From: Nymphaea colorata
Lineage: Eukaryota; Streptophyta; Magnoliopsida; Nymphaeales; Nymphaeaceae
DNA length: 64,000 bases
Assembly: GCF_008831285.2 (NCBI RefSeq)
Contig: NC_045139.1
Span: 14,304,354 to 14,368,353, forward strand
Direction: 5' to 3'
Part shown: one piece after another, positions 11,349 through 22,781 of the stretch
Position numbering within the stretch: the stretch's first letter is position 1
How the letters are laid out: each line of letters begins with the position of its first letter
Notes under the pieces: model-generated
Databases searched by the model: none
Seen by the model: the letters and a program-made list of their open reading frames with translations, nothing else
Told to the model about the DNA's origin: nothing
Program-made: the position numbers and the translations under genes

Positions 11349-12768
11349 CCAATCCGCTTCCATGTTCCTGCTTTCTCCACGCACCTCTCAGCATCTCCCT
11401 CACTTCGCCGGCCTTCTTCCTCACCTCCTTCCGCTTCACCGTGTCTCCCATCACCAACTTCGCCACCCTTGCCACCTCCTCCTTCCTCACCTCCTCTTGG
11501 TTCCCCCTCGCCAACTCTACCCCCGCCCCTATCTGCTCCACCACCATCTCCGAATTGTAGAACTGCTCCGCCGCCACCGGCCACCCTATGATCGGCACCC
11601 CGCACATGAAGCTCTCAAGTAGCGAGTTCCATCCGCAGTGGCTCAAGAACCCGCCGGTGGACTCGTGAGACAAAATGGTCAGCTGGGGAGCCCAGTTCCT
11701 CACCACCAATCCACGCTTCGTCTCCATCATCCTCTCCTCGAACCCTTCCGTCAACCACTCCGACGACCTGAACTCTTCCTCCGGGCTAAACTCCACGGGC
11801 GGCCGCACCACCCATATGAAAGTCACCCCGCTTTCTTCCAAACCCATCGCCAACTGTCTCATCTGAGACGCAGAGATGTTGTGTTGCGACCCGAAAGATA
11901 CGTAGAGAACCGAGCCACGCGGGTGAATATCGAGCCATTTCGAGCAGTCCTCGCTCGAGACCATGGCCACCTTCCCGAGCCGCTCCTGTTTGCTCGATCG
12001 GCTGTCGACGGCGAGGAAGGAGGAGGGGAGCACGGGGCCGATGCACCAGACGGGCTTTCCCTGAAACATGGAGCGGAGTCGGTCCACGCCCTCGGGCTCC
12101 ATCTCTTCCACCGTGTTGACCAGTACACCGTCGGCGGCGAGGTTCATCGTCAGTTCTTCTCCGTAGAAGACGGACCAGGGATCGGACCCCGTGGCGCTCA
12201 TGGCAATCCTGGAGAGCTGGGTTCGATGGAGACGAACGTGGGGGAAGTCGGGCAGCGCAAACTCATCTTCGTCCGTCTTCGTGTGGGGGAGGTGGCGCCA
12301 GAGCGATATGTAGGTGACGATGCCGTGAGCGCTGCAGGTGTAGAAAAGGGTGTGGAAGATGCCGAGCCGCCGGGCAACGTCGACGGTCCAGCCGAAGAAT
12401 TGGTCGGCGATGAGGCAGATCGGATTACTGCCATCACCGTCGGAGGAGATGAGGTCAAGGAGGAGGGACTCGAGGGCGGGGCGGAGGGCGCGGGAGCCGA
12501 AGTTGAGGCGGATGCGGAGCTGGTAGTTGAGGTCGGAGTTGGACTCGGCATGGGGAGGGAGGCCGTGGGCGGAGGGGTCGAAAGGGAGGGCGGCGAGGCG
12601 GACGGGAGGGGAAGGAGGGAGCATGGACCTGAGGTTGGCGACGTTGAGAGGAGTGCCGACGATGGTGATGGTGCAGGAGGGGTGGTGGCGGAGAATCAGC
12701 TCCGCCAGCGCCACGAAGGGGTTGAAGTGGCCATGCCCCATGTAGGGGAACATCACTATGTGCACCAT
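11290..12768 (-). CDS. UDP-glycosyltransferase, UGT92A-like (GT1 family)
   Basis: A 492-residue, single-exon family 1 glycosyltransferase. These cytosolic enzymes move a sugar from a UDP-sugar to small acceptors; the acceptor cannot be read from sequence. The N-terminal half has the motif PYMGHGHFNPF (catalytic His about residue 14) and an Asp at residue 122 (ADQFFGW) that usually pairs with it. The C-terminal half holds a complete 44-residue PSPG box, residues 359-402, from WAPQ to AAEQ, including HCGWNSLLES. Ending in Gln, the box is most compatible with UDP-glucose, a soft rule. The frame is open 59 codons further upstream, but that part is S/R-rich and leader-like, and family proteins start at MVHIVMFPY, so I start at 12768. 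The coding sequence is much more GC-rich than its flanks. Assignment to UGT92 is by overall resemblance. Confidence 0.95.
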   Translation of the reverse strand: MVHIVMFPYMGHGHFNPFVALAELILRHHPSCTITIVGTPLNVANLRSMLPPSPPVRLAALPFDPSAHGLPPHAESNSDLNYQLRIRLNFGSRALRPALESLLLDLISSDGDGSNPICLIADQFFGWTVDVARRLGIFHTLFYTCSAHGIVTYISLWRHLPHTKTDEDEFALPDFPHVRLHRTQLSRIAMSATGSDPWSVFYGEELTMNLAADGVLVNTVEEMEPEGVDRLRSMFQGKPVWCIGPVLPSSFLAVDSRSSKQERLGKVAMVSSEDCSKWLDIHPRGSVLYVSFGSQHNISASQMRQLAMGLEESGVTFIWVVRPPVEFSPEEEFRSSEWLTEGFEERMMETKRGLVVRNWAPQLTILSHESTGGFLSHCGWNSLLESFMCGVPIIGWPVAAEQFYNSEMVVEQIGAGVELARGNQEEVRKEEVARVAKLVMGDTVKRKEVRKKAGEVREMLRGAWRKQEHGSGLGPSLSSLNDFIETIFTGKE

Positions 12769-14929
12769 GGAGCTCGAGAGGTCAGATCTAGAGGCGCTCT
12801 CTTGCTGATTCTCAAAGATAAGCGAGGAGTACGTAGAAGGAAAGAGAAGAGATCGACTCTCGGATGAAGAAGAAGCATGCAGAGGCGCTTCTCTCCTTCC
12901 TCTATAATAAGAGGGGCAGCTGCGGGACATCTTTCCCATCTGCACATGGCTGTGTCCCCAGCATGCACCAACAGTGGGTCCCGTTTGAAGTACGAAAAAG
13001 TGAGGACGTTAGATTCCTTAAATGTTAGGCGTGTCAAGAGAATATCCATATGATTGTAAAAATGATATAATATATTTAGGCTTGTATGATCTCCATTGAC
13101 ATGTATATAACATGTATACAAAAGCCAACGTAAAACCATTATTTGGACTCTCACAAGTGCATAAATAAAGTTATGGTTCCTAAGGTTCTATAGATGGGCT
13201 TTTCTTGTGTGGTTTCCTCTCCTACAGGCTTTCTTAGCACATAATAAAAAAGTCGTCCTCCACTTGGTACGAGTAATTAAGGGCGTTCGTGGATCGTCAC
13301 CAGCAAAACCAGCTCGTTTCTAACTTTGCTTATGCCAAGTCGTTCTCAAGGGCTTGAGAGTACGGCCTTTGTTTGTGCAAAAAGAGCAACCAAAATTACC
13401 ACTCAACTTTAATGTACAATTCAAAGATAAAAACACCAAGACATTCACCAAAAGTGAATTTCCATATATATGTAAAGATCCAATCCAACCTTCCGAAAAG
13501 TAATTCCCTCACACACAGCTAAGCATCGTTCGATATAATGTATCTTTGTAGAGATAAAGACGTCGAAAAGTCCACTAAGCTTTTGCACAAGCACGATACT
13601 AAAGAACATTTCAGCTTGCGTAAGCTCTTTTGTATACTTCTCACCAACCCAAAGCCGGTCGATTAGTTACCAATTTTTTTTTTATCTACTTTGATAGAGA
13701 TTGATCTTCTAGTAACTAAAATGTGGTAGAAACGCGTTCATTTTGGTTTCTCTTTTTCTTTCTCCTGTTCTTTTTTCAAAGAAAGAAGCAAAATTAAGAA
13801 ATGCTGCAATCCAAACTCAATAAGAAGAACTTCTACGTTAAAAGACCATCTGCAATTTTATACATTACGTTCGTTGCATCAATTATATTCGTTTAGACAA
13901 ATGAACAAGGTTAAAGACAGCTAAGAATAATAACTTAAATTTCAGGAAAATGACACATCAACTAAACCCTAATGCTTCTCTACCTCCATGCACGAAGGTA
14001 CAGCAATAATTTCCAACATTAAATAACTGGACGAGATGGCTTGATTTCTAGCCTGGAAGTTGTTATGGTCACATCTAGGGCCCGCGCGGAAAGCAGTTGA
14101 AAAGACATTTGCCTAGATAAGGACCTAATTCTTGTAGTGGGTGCCACTTGTTCTTTGAATTTGCGTGAATGACCAAAATGTGGATCAACTTGAAACCTTA
14201 GTAAGATAAGAAAAATATTGCCTTATTGAACCACATGCTTCTAGAACCTATGTTTGGTGCACACGTTTGTAGAATACATGTTTTAAAAGCACACTGTTTT
14301 TGTTCTAAAAAAGGATTTTCATATACGTTGTTCTTGTTTATATATATCTTAAGAACATGGGTTAAAAAACACAAGGTTGTTTTTATTAGACACCTTTTTA
14401 GTTAAATGAAGCCAAGAGTGACATATTTATTAGGGTGTGTTTGATAGACCTGAATTTAAGTTTTGATGTTTGGGTTTACTGATAAATCCAGGGTCTTAAC
14501 AAACTTCAAATTTTATAACAAAGAGCAAAAATCTAGGCGTTTGAGATCCATTTTTCAGAGAGAGAGAGAGAGATTGCGAGGGAGTCAATCCACTGTAGTA
14601 CCACGTCGTAGCTATTATGCGCAGTTGCTCACACCAACATCAAAAGTTTGTTTTATTACCCACAAATATTTGTATTAATTTTTAATTTTATAAACATAAG
14701 TGCCCCTTAAATTTTGAAAATTCAAGTAGCTGTATTACTTAGCCATAAATTTCTAACTCCACCATTGAGTCTTTCACTAGGGACATCAATGGATTGGATT
14801 CAGATCATATATATCTTTTACCATATCCAATTTTTTGGATATTCATATATTCAGATTTGGACTTGGATTCGAATTCAGATGAAAAAGAAAAACTTATACT
14901 CTAGCTGAATCCAACTTTAAAATCTACAT
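12769..14929. other. Intergenic region upstream of the UGT gene
   Basis: No gene recognised. The first 150 bp on the minus strand look like the UGT leader. The rest is AT-rich with short frames only, and a (GA)n run at 14558-14572. Confidence 0.6.
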
Positions 14930-15075
14930 CCAAATCCGATTTTTAAGTTATATTTAAATCCACTCTGAATTTTAAGTTGTAACCAAATCTGATTATAATC
15001 CTACTTTTAAGTTATATCCGAATCCAATTTATGACTTTTAAGCCATATGCAAATCTGACCCAAATCTAACTTTTG
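14930..15075. repeat. Short degenerate tandem array, unit about 31 bp
   Basis: TTTTAAG recurs at about 14941, 14970, 15005 and 15036 (spacings 29, 35 and 31). Each is followed by a diverged AAATC-type motif such as ATCCGAATCC or AACCAAATCTG. Similar CCAAATCC words occur just to the left. The array lies next to the hAT remnant and may be subterminal repeat of that or another element. Confidence 0.6.
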
Positions 15076-15799
15076 AATATTATCCAATTTGAAATGTAAT
15101 TAGCTAAGTTTAAAAAATATGTATCTACATTCATAATTTGTATACTAGCCAAATATAACAAAATGAACGAAAACACATATTTTTGTAAATGTGTACAAAC
15201 ATTGGAGTAATGAGTAAATATTGAAGGAATGTATTCAAGTAACTACGAAGGTAATATATAGAAAAAATATACAGCAAACACCAAATGAACTATGAAACTC
15301 AATCTTAACATCACATTAATCCAAACTTGAGTGGTGATAATTGATCAAACTTCATTCTTTAGCACATGCAAATTTAAATTTTCAAAAATTGTACTTGGTT
15401 GTTGTTTGTTGATGCAACAAGAGACTAGACAAGTCATCAACAACTTCAATTAAAAAAAAAAACCCATATAGTATAAGTTTATAAAAATTTTCTTTTAATG
15501 CCTCCATTTGCCACAATGGATATGTTCTTTCTATTTGGATATATACTTCAATCATGTTGACACTATATTAAGGATAATGCTATCAAATTAACTTGTATTA
15601 TGCAATGAAAGCAGATAAGTACAAAAGAATATATACCTCTAATTTATGATTCAGTTTCAATATATACAAATGCAAATGGTGTTTTCTCTTGAGGCAAAGT
15701 TGTAAGCAAATCGAAATCATCTAACAAAAGAATAAAATAAGCAACACAAAAATATGTTTAAAAGTATTAATAATAAGTAAATTACATTGAGCTTGATTT

Positions 15800-17690
15800 C
15801 AGTACCAATCTTGTGTACAAATCCAAGCCTCCACTGCCTTTGTGCCGAATCTACTTTTATATAAATTAATAATATGTTCACATGTGCTAAATGTTGACTC
15901 TAATGTAACAGTTGAAATAAAAATAACCAAACATTCCATTTTAGATAAGACTGAGTATTTAAGCGCATTGACTTTTTACCATATCAAAATTGTAATTGGA
16001 TTATTTTTTCGATAAATAGGTTCTTCCAAATACAACTCCAAATCTGACTGTATGCATTGGTTCTATGATGATTATTCAATAAAGTCATCTGCTGCACTTG
16101 TTATGGGTTTCTTATGTACTTGTTATAGGTTTCATATGAGAAGAAAATTTAATGAAAGAAGTAAATCTAGATGCATCACTATCATTCTCAACATCAATAA
16201 TATAACAAGTACCAGTAGACAGTCTTCAACACATAAACAACTTTATATTTTTCGTAAAGATCACAAAAATAGTTTTTAATTACAAAGACATATTCATATG
16301 CTTTATCTTTATAAAATTACTTATAATAAAACTCAATTATTTTCATCTTATAATGAAGATAAAAAAACCACTTCAACTGCTGAAATTAAGTTTCATATAT
16401 CTCAATACTTGTCAAACTTTGTTTTCATCCTCAATGCCATATTTGATAGACAAATATATGAACTTAAACTCTTTTTTTCTATTTATATCATTCTCACAAA
16501 ACTCTTTAAAGAACACATTAAAAGTTGAATACTTTATTGTAGAAATGACATTAGTAACATCTTAAAATATTTTAAAATGTATTAAATAATAGTGGTCTTC
16601 TTTCATTCGTCCTCAGCCAGTGTCAAATGATAGTGACGATCAAGTTCTTGAAAACGACTAAAAGCTTCTTTATATTGTAAAGCTACATCAAATATAAGAA
16701 ATATTGAGTTTCATCTAATTGAAACATCAAGACATATTTTTTTTTCCACAAGTAACTTTGACATGACGCACTGCTCGATCAAAAATTTCACATCGAGCTA
16801 GATATGTTTTGATATATGTAATGTTTTCTCTGATCTTATCAATCACATCACTTATTTTCTTTGACATCATCTTGCACAACCAAATTAAGAACATGAACAA
16901 CACATCTAACTTGAAAAAAAATTTCATTACAAACAAGTGTGTCCTTTTCAAGAAGCTACTCTATCAATTTTGTAACTATGATAACATTTGTCAAATAATT
17001 ATCTAATGTAATTGAAAATAACTTGCGATCAATGTTCTATTTTAGTAAATAATCTTTGATGACTGATACAAGTTTTTCTCTTGTATGATATGTTTTAACC
17101 GTAACAAAGTTGAGAAATTTCTTTTTTATTTCTCAACTATTATCAATATAATATGTAGTCAAACATAAATAATCATGTTTGTGACAAGATGAAGTCCACA
17201 TGTCAGATGTGAGACTAATCCTCTCATTAGTCTTGTCTAAAATATTATGTAATTTTGTCATTTCATCTTTATAAATGTGTATGCAATCTGATCTGATAGT
17301 GTTACATGATAATAATTTGAACTGTGGTTGTAATCATTTAATAAACTTTTGATTCTTTGAAAGTCTGAATGACTAACTATACAAAATAGATATTTATAAA
17401 GAATAATCATATTAACTAAATTAAGTCGGCTTTTATCTGAATCAAACTTGGAAGTGCCAACAATACATTTTTCATCATTGGTTTTTCCACTGAGACAAGA
17501 TGTTGTTTGCCTAATTCTAAGTTATGCCTTTTAAGACATGCCTTTAAATGATTCTTTAAAATTGTAGTGTTTATCTTAATATTACAATTCATAGGTACTT
17601 TACAGTGTTGAAAAACAACATGTTGAATACCTATTTCATTTATTATCATGTTAAACTTTTTCCATACTGCTCATCTTAGTGACTTGGCCT
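15800..17690 (-). pseudogene. Degenerate hAT-superfamily transposase
   Basis: Conceptual minus-strand translation, broken by stops and frameshifts, shows hAT transposase landmarks in order. A BED-type zinc finger lies near 17690-17520 (a Cys pair, then KNHLKAC). RISLTSDMWTS follows near 17230-17195, then LTTYYID and KKKFLNFV. A Cys/His block near 16930 leads into ISDVIDKIRENITYIK. The C-terminal dimerisation signature STVTLESTFSTCEHIIN...VEAWICTQDW is near 15925-15800. Autonomous hAT transposases run about 600-800 residues; this one is full-length in outline but clearly dead. I could not delimit terminal inverted repeats or the 8-bp target duplication. Confidence 0.85.
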
Positions 17691-19519
17691 TTATAAGAAA
17701 CATGTAAGTTTTTATATTGTTAGTAGAGACAAAACTAAAAGCATTGGCAATAGATGTTACAGAATCAATATGCTGCAGATATAAAAATAGAAATAAATAA
17801 ATGGATAATTAATGATAATTTCGAAAAAATTAAATAAAATATTTTACCAACTGGGGAGTTTGATGAGGCCTAATAGAAAGACAAACTTTATCGTATCATA
17901 AAGACCTACTACCATTCACAAAAAACAAAACCAAGTGTTCCAAGAATGGGATGCTAGTCAATACACAAGTTTCTTTCAATTTTTATGACAACCACTGAGA
18001 ACTTTGGGTGGAATCACAAAATTAAAACTTAAGAAGCATAATCTAGTGATGAGCCGTTTAGGTTGCCAAAACATAATCTTATGAAGCATAATATAGTGAT
18101 TTGTTTGAATATTGTTCATAATCTGATACATGAGAATATTGTTATTCTCTCGCCATACGACATATTTTCCAATCTTCTCCTTGGGTTGAGATCTTGAAAG
18201 AATATCCAGTAAATGAGAACAGTGTTATCCATATGTGCACTCTTATCGAACATTTTACATGCAGGGGTAGGAGAAATTTCATGTATAAATTTTTGGATTC
18301 ATAAGAAATAAACCATGAGCTAGGGAGGTTTCAAGCCAAATTTTCTCGAACTATGAAATAATTCAGACAGTACAAAGGACAAAAAATCATAAAATTTTAG
18401 AACAAAGGTTTTTTGAAAAAAAAGAGTAATAGATTAAGACCTAACAAATGCACTTAACAGTTAGCAGCAGGAGAGAATATGAAAAAACATGAGTTGTAGA
18501 TTCAAATAGTTCGAGAAAAACATTCTTAAACACCATTTGTACCAACAATCAAGAATGAATTTATCCATAAGCAAACAGGAACTAACAGGAACTGTGGGCA
18601 TGCTCTCACAAATGCAGTTGCTATCAAATTTAATGATGTAAAAAAGCACAAATCCACAAACACGCACGACACAGAGGATAGAAGCTGTTGATGAAACTTA
18701 GTGTGCCTTGAGGTGCACAACTAAGACCTTTTCTCATTCTTATGAGAATGTTTAAAAGGTTAGAGGAAGCTTGAGTGAACACATCTTGAGACAGTTTGGA
18801 AGAAATACAAGCAAGAGAAGGGTAAAGATCCACAATTCATTGAAACAGAAACTTCTTGATGATTGTTTCTCAGTTTCTTTCTAAAGGCTCAGACTAGACC
18901 ATGTGGTGCAGAAAAGGAAAAAAGGGGCCGATTGTCAACAAGGACTTGAGAAAAGTTGCCGTTCATTTTTCTGATCCAAATCTAGCTGTATCGAGCACAA
19001 CTCCACAAGATCCAATTGTGTCGCAAAATTAAACATTTAGATTCAGATTAGGACAGGACATTGTTGGACCGACCCGCTTGCCATGAGCAGTTTTTCTTTC
19101 TTTTTCCGTTTTCCTCCACCAAAATCAAATGCCGACATTAGAGCAATTCAAAGTCATAATGCGGCTGGAGTTGGGTCGGGTCGATAAAATAAATAAATAA
19201 ATAAAATCAAAAGTCGTCGCCGGGACGACCCCGAACTTCGTTTCCTGCTTTCTCCCTCACAAGTACCATTATCGTTATTTAAGCTAAAATTATTTTAAAT
19301 TGATTTAAGAATAAAAATACAAGAAAATAAATAGACCTTTGGGAAAACCAAATCAACCAACAATGCATTTCTTCAGGTGCACCACACATGCAGTTATTTT
19401 CCGATACATGCTTATTAATTTCCGCCCACAATTAAAAGCAGAGAAAAAGGAAAAAAAAAAAAACCACACAGTTATCCAATAATTAGGCATCAGACCAAGG
19501 GCGTTTCAGGCATTGAACT
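17691..19519. other. Intergenic region left of the LRX gene
   Basis: No gene recognised. AT-rich; frames at 18461-18833 are short, overlap one another and have no family features. A short (AAAT)n run lies near 19189-19205. Confidence 0.55.
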
Positions 19520-20659
19520 TCACGGCCACGGAGTGTAATCGTGAGGCGGCAGAACGGGTGGGGGCGGCGGCGGACGCAGTGGGTCGCAGCTGACGGCTTG
19601 ACAATCGACGGGGTGGCTGAGGAACGCCTCGCACTCCTCCTCTGACCGTTGGTACGGCCGATAGTGGATGCAGTTCTGCCGATCATTGCTCCGCGGCAGA
19701 TTCAGGCACTTCTGCGGTGCGTCGCAGAAGTAATTGTAGGAGTAGGTGAAATTCCTGAGCCTCGGGAGCTCGCAGATGCTGGCGGGGATGACGCCGGAAA
19801 GTTTGTTGTGGGCCACGTTCAGCTGCTCCAGGTTCTTCAACTCCCCTAAGCTTTCCGGCAAGGATCCGACGAGCTCGTTGAACCCGACGTCCAGAACAGT
19901 TAGGTTCTTGAGGTAGCCGATCTCCTCGGGAATACAGGAACTCAAAGAGTTGTTGAGCAGCAAGATCTCCCTGAGCGAGGTCATCTTCCCTATGGACCTA
20001 GGCAAGCAACCCTTTATGCCGTTGTTGGCAAGTACCAGAACGGAAACGGCGGAGTTCCCGATATTTTTCGGGATCTTCATCTGGAACTTGTTATTGTTCA
20101 CGAACAGCGCGTCCAGTTTGAGGTCGAAGAGCTTCGAGGGGAGACTTCCCTCGAAGCCATTGTAACGGATGTCGAGAAACTTGAGCGACGGGAGGTAGAG
20201 GACTACCTCCGGGAATTCGCCTGAAAGTAGGTTGTTGCTCACGTCGAGCTCGTAGAGCAAGGTCAGGTGAGCAAAGGACTCGGGGATGGTGCCGCAGAAT
20301 CGATTGGAGTTTATGTGAAACAGCGCTAGATCGGTGAGCAGGCCTAGTTCTTCCGGCAACTCGCCACCGATGTCCTTGTGGTTCAGGTCTATGCCGGCCA
20401 CGACTCTGGTGCAGTTGTCGTCGAGGGCCAGCGCGCAGAAGACGCCGGTGTAGTTGCAGACGTCCTCCCCAACCCAGGTGCTAGTAACCATTTTCGGATC
20501 GGAGTAGATGACCGACTTCCATGCCTGGAGGGCAATGTAGGCATTCATCAGGCGGAGATTGGGAAGGGCAGCCAGGGAAGCAAGTGGGAAGGTGAAGAGG
20601 AAGAAGAAGAAGAAGAAAGGCAGAAGAAGATGATGATGGGAAGAGGACGAGGACCCCAT
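19520..20659 (-). CDS. LRX-like secreted leucine-rich-repeat protein with a vestigial extensin tail
   Basis: A 379-residue single-exon protein of the LRR-extensin (LRX/PEX; At4g06744-like) group. LRX proteins sit in the cell wall, where the LRR part binds RALF peptides and the extensin part anchors it. The signal peptide is residues 1 to about 30 (Ser/His-rich start, then a long Phe/Leu core). The LRX N-terminal block follows (AYIALQAWKSVIYSDP, DVCNYTGVFC). About ten LRRs follow, including GIDLNHKDIGGELPEELG and LDALFVNNNKF. A Cys-rich hinge (CLNLPRSNDRQNC, AFLSHPVDCQAVSC) is followed by only a short PPPPPP stretch ending HDYTPWP. Classical LRX proteins carry long Ser-Pro repeats here; they are absent, so wall cross-linking through extensin repeats is unlikely. 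ATG at 20659; a TATA-like motif lies about 125 bp upstream. Confidence 0.93.
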   Translation of the reverse strand: MGSSSSSHHHLLLPFFFFFFLFTFPLASLAALPNLRLMNAYIALQAWKSVIYSDPKMVTSTWVGEDVCNYTGVFCALALDDNCTRVVAGIDLNHKDIGGELPEELGLLTDLALFHINSNRFCGTIPESFAHLTLLYELDVSNNLLSGEFPEVVLYLPSLKFLDIRYNGFEGSLPSKLFDLKLDALFVNNNKFQMKIPKNIGNSAVSVLVLANNGIKGCLPRSIGKMTSLREILLLNNSLSSCIPEEIGYLKNLTVLDVGFNELVGSLPESLGELKNLEQLNVAHNKLSGVIPASICELPRLRNFTYSYNYFCDAPQKCLNLPRSNDRQNCIHYRPYQRSEEECEAFLSHPVDCQAVSCDPLRPPPPPPVLPPHDYTPWP

Positions 20660-20781
20660 CCTGTTGGTGCAAGCACTTCGGTTTCTATTACTCGAAGGCT
20701 ATGCACTGTGACTGCACGAAGAAGAAAGGAAGAGAGAGTGAGTACTGTTTTGAGTATGAACAGCAACATGTCCATTTGGTG

Positions 20782-20789
20782 TATATATA
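20782..20789 (-). promoter_or_regulatory. TATA-box candidate for the LRX-like gene
   Basis: TATATATA, read on either strand, sits about 125 bp upstream of the ATG, inside CTCTCTATATATACAC on the minus strand. The position fits a leader of about 90-100 bp. Confidence 0.45.
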
Positions 20790-22179
20790 GAGAGAGAGGA
20801 AGATAGCTCTAAATTTCTAATTTAGAACACACCTACTACATCTTGTTTATTCTGCAGTAGTTAAACTTTATTGTTTATTGAATCGTCGGCAATTAGGTGG
20901 CTGATGAATGGTGACACTGTCTTTGAGCACAAAAGAGACTTGATTATTGAAGCAATATGGGAGATGCGAAACAGGATCCAGATCCAACTAGGGTTCAAAT
21001 TGAAGTGAAGTAATTGATAAGGAGTCGGGTCTACCTGATGGGTTTGGAAAGACTGGATCAAATATCTCAAAGCTGTTCATATGTATATATTTCCTTTGTT
21101 AGACACGCTTTGAAGTGGTCCAGGAACAGGTGAACATGTGGGTTGAATTTTAGGACATAAAAACAAAAAGAAAGCGAAGCTTCGCATCGGTTGGCGGGTT
21201 TGGTACGAGTGGGACATTCTTTTTCCCTTGTTCTTGCCTTTCTCCTCGTTCACAGAACGAACGTTTTCTAAACAATCCGGGAATATTTTCTTCGTGGTTA
21301 ATCTTTCACATCACGGTCACATTCCCGCTGATAAACTTATTTTCTAAGGATAACTAAAACTTGTGATTTTAAAACATCCACTAGGACGCGGTTGGGGGTG
21401 GAGCTAGAAAAATTATAGTTAAGGGAACCAGGTATAACCTTTGAAATTTTTAAAAAGCACTAATAAATAAATGAGAAAAGTTGCTCAAAATATTAATATA
21501 AAAATAAAAAAAATTTCCCACACGTGCCTCCACCCCTTAGTATGATAGAAAGTAATATAATAAATCATGAGCTTTGGTCTCATCATAAACATGAAAACAA
21601 TTATCATCCTTGGATTTTTTGTCTTTAATTCAGGCTTGAAGAGGCGACCTAAAACTCTAGGAAGGTTCATCAGGGTCTCCTTAATCGACAACTTCAGAAT
21701 TGCATTGTCTGTAAATAAAACTAAAATCCCATTTTAAATTTGATTATTTAGTCCACTCCAAGCGAAGCTTCATACTCCTTAATCTGGCTCGGCCCCTTTG
21801 AATTGGATCAGTGTCAGATAAAATTCAGTTTACAGATTCCTTCATTAATGGCTCCACGTTTTAAAGTTCCTGTTATTTCGAATATTTGTTGTATTTTTTC
21901 TTCTAGTTTTTTTTTTTTTGTAAATACAGTGTGACAATGTTTTATGCCAATTATTATTTATGACTGGTTCAGCTGAAGATCGAGCGGAATCGGCCAAGTC
22001 ACTGAATCAGCAGCTTGCACATTCAGTTCATATTCCAATCAGGTAAGGCTGATATATACAAAGTTGATATCGTCGTATTCTTTAAAGTATTGCGATATTA
22101 ACGAGAAAATGAAAAAAAAAAAGAAAAAGTAATGAAAAATTTGTGATATTTTGGAAAAAAAATGTTATCTATCGTGATA

Positions 22180-22480
22180 TTTTAAGTTGTTTTTATTTCA
22201 TTTTTGTTTCATTTTCTTCAACCTTTTGTTTCATTGTTTTATTTCGTCTTATTTTAGGTATTTAATTTGACCTCTTAGACATAATACACTATTTATTACT
22301 CTACCATTTTTCTCATTTTAACTATATACTTTTTTATGTCTTCTTATTAGTTTCTAATTTATTGAATTTGACCTAACATTTTGATTTTTTTAAAAACTCC
22401 AAGATTTTCCATAGATTTTTTTTTTTCCAAAAAAACAACTTTGCCAACAAATACCTGAAAAAAAAAAACCTTGCGGATAA
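22180..22480. repeat. Dispersed AT-rich repeat, copy 2
   Basis: Shares ordered segments with the NOL6 intron block at 6280-6570, including TTTTTTATGTCTTCTTATTAG and TTTGACCTAA, in the same orientation. Confidence 0.5.
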
Positions 22481-22727
22481 GAAACCGGGAATAATATTTA
22501 TAGCTATGGTACACATCACATCGTAAGCTACCTAGAATTAGAACCTAATTAAATTGTAAATCATGCATTAATTATGTGGAGTGGGTAAATATTGTCTGTT
22601 TAATCACCAACAATCATATCTCCGGTTTTATTGAAGTTCAACCAGCAAGTCCTTAATGGCGTCCGATCTTCTGTTCATTTTTGTTTGTTATCGTGGAATT
22701 TTTGATGGTCGATATTTCATTTGTCAA

Positions 22728-22729
<2 letters not shown>

Positions 22730-22775
<46 letters not shown>
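22730..22775. repeat. (AT)n microsatellite
   Basis: Uninterrupted AT dinucleotide run of about 46 bp. Confidence 0.95.

Positions 22776-22781
<6 letters not shown>

Noticed and set aside
11638..12867. Plus-strand frame of 409 codons opposite the UGT gene
   Set aside because: An antisense shadow of a GC-rich gene; His/Gly/Glu-rich composition without any domain.
12769..12945. 59-codon N-terminal extension of the UGT frame
   Set aside because: The frame is open, but the sequence is leader-like and the family begins at MVHIVMFPY; no targeting peptide is expected for these cytosolic enzymes.
20378..20806. Plus-strand frame of 142 codons over the LRX start
   Set aside because: Antisense shadow with a low-complexity poly-Glu stretch from the signal-peptide codons.
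21396..21540. GGGGGTGGAGC...GCCTCCACCCC as a short inverted-end element
   Set aside because: The ends pair over about ten bases only, and no flanking duplication is visible.
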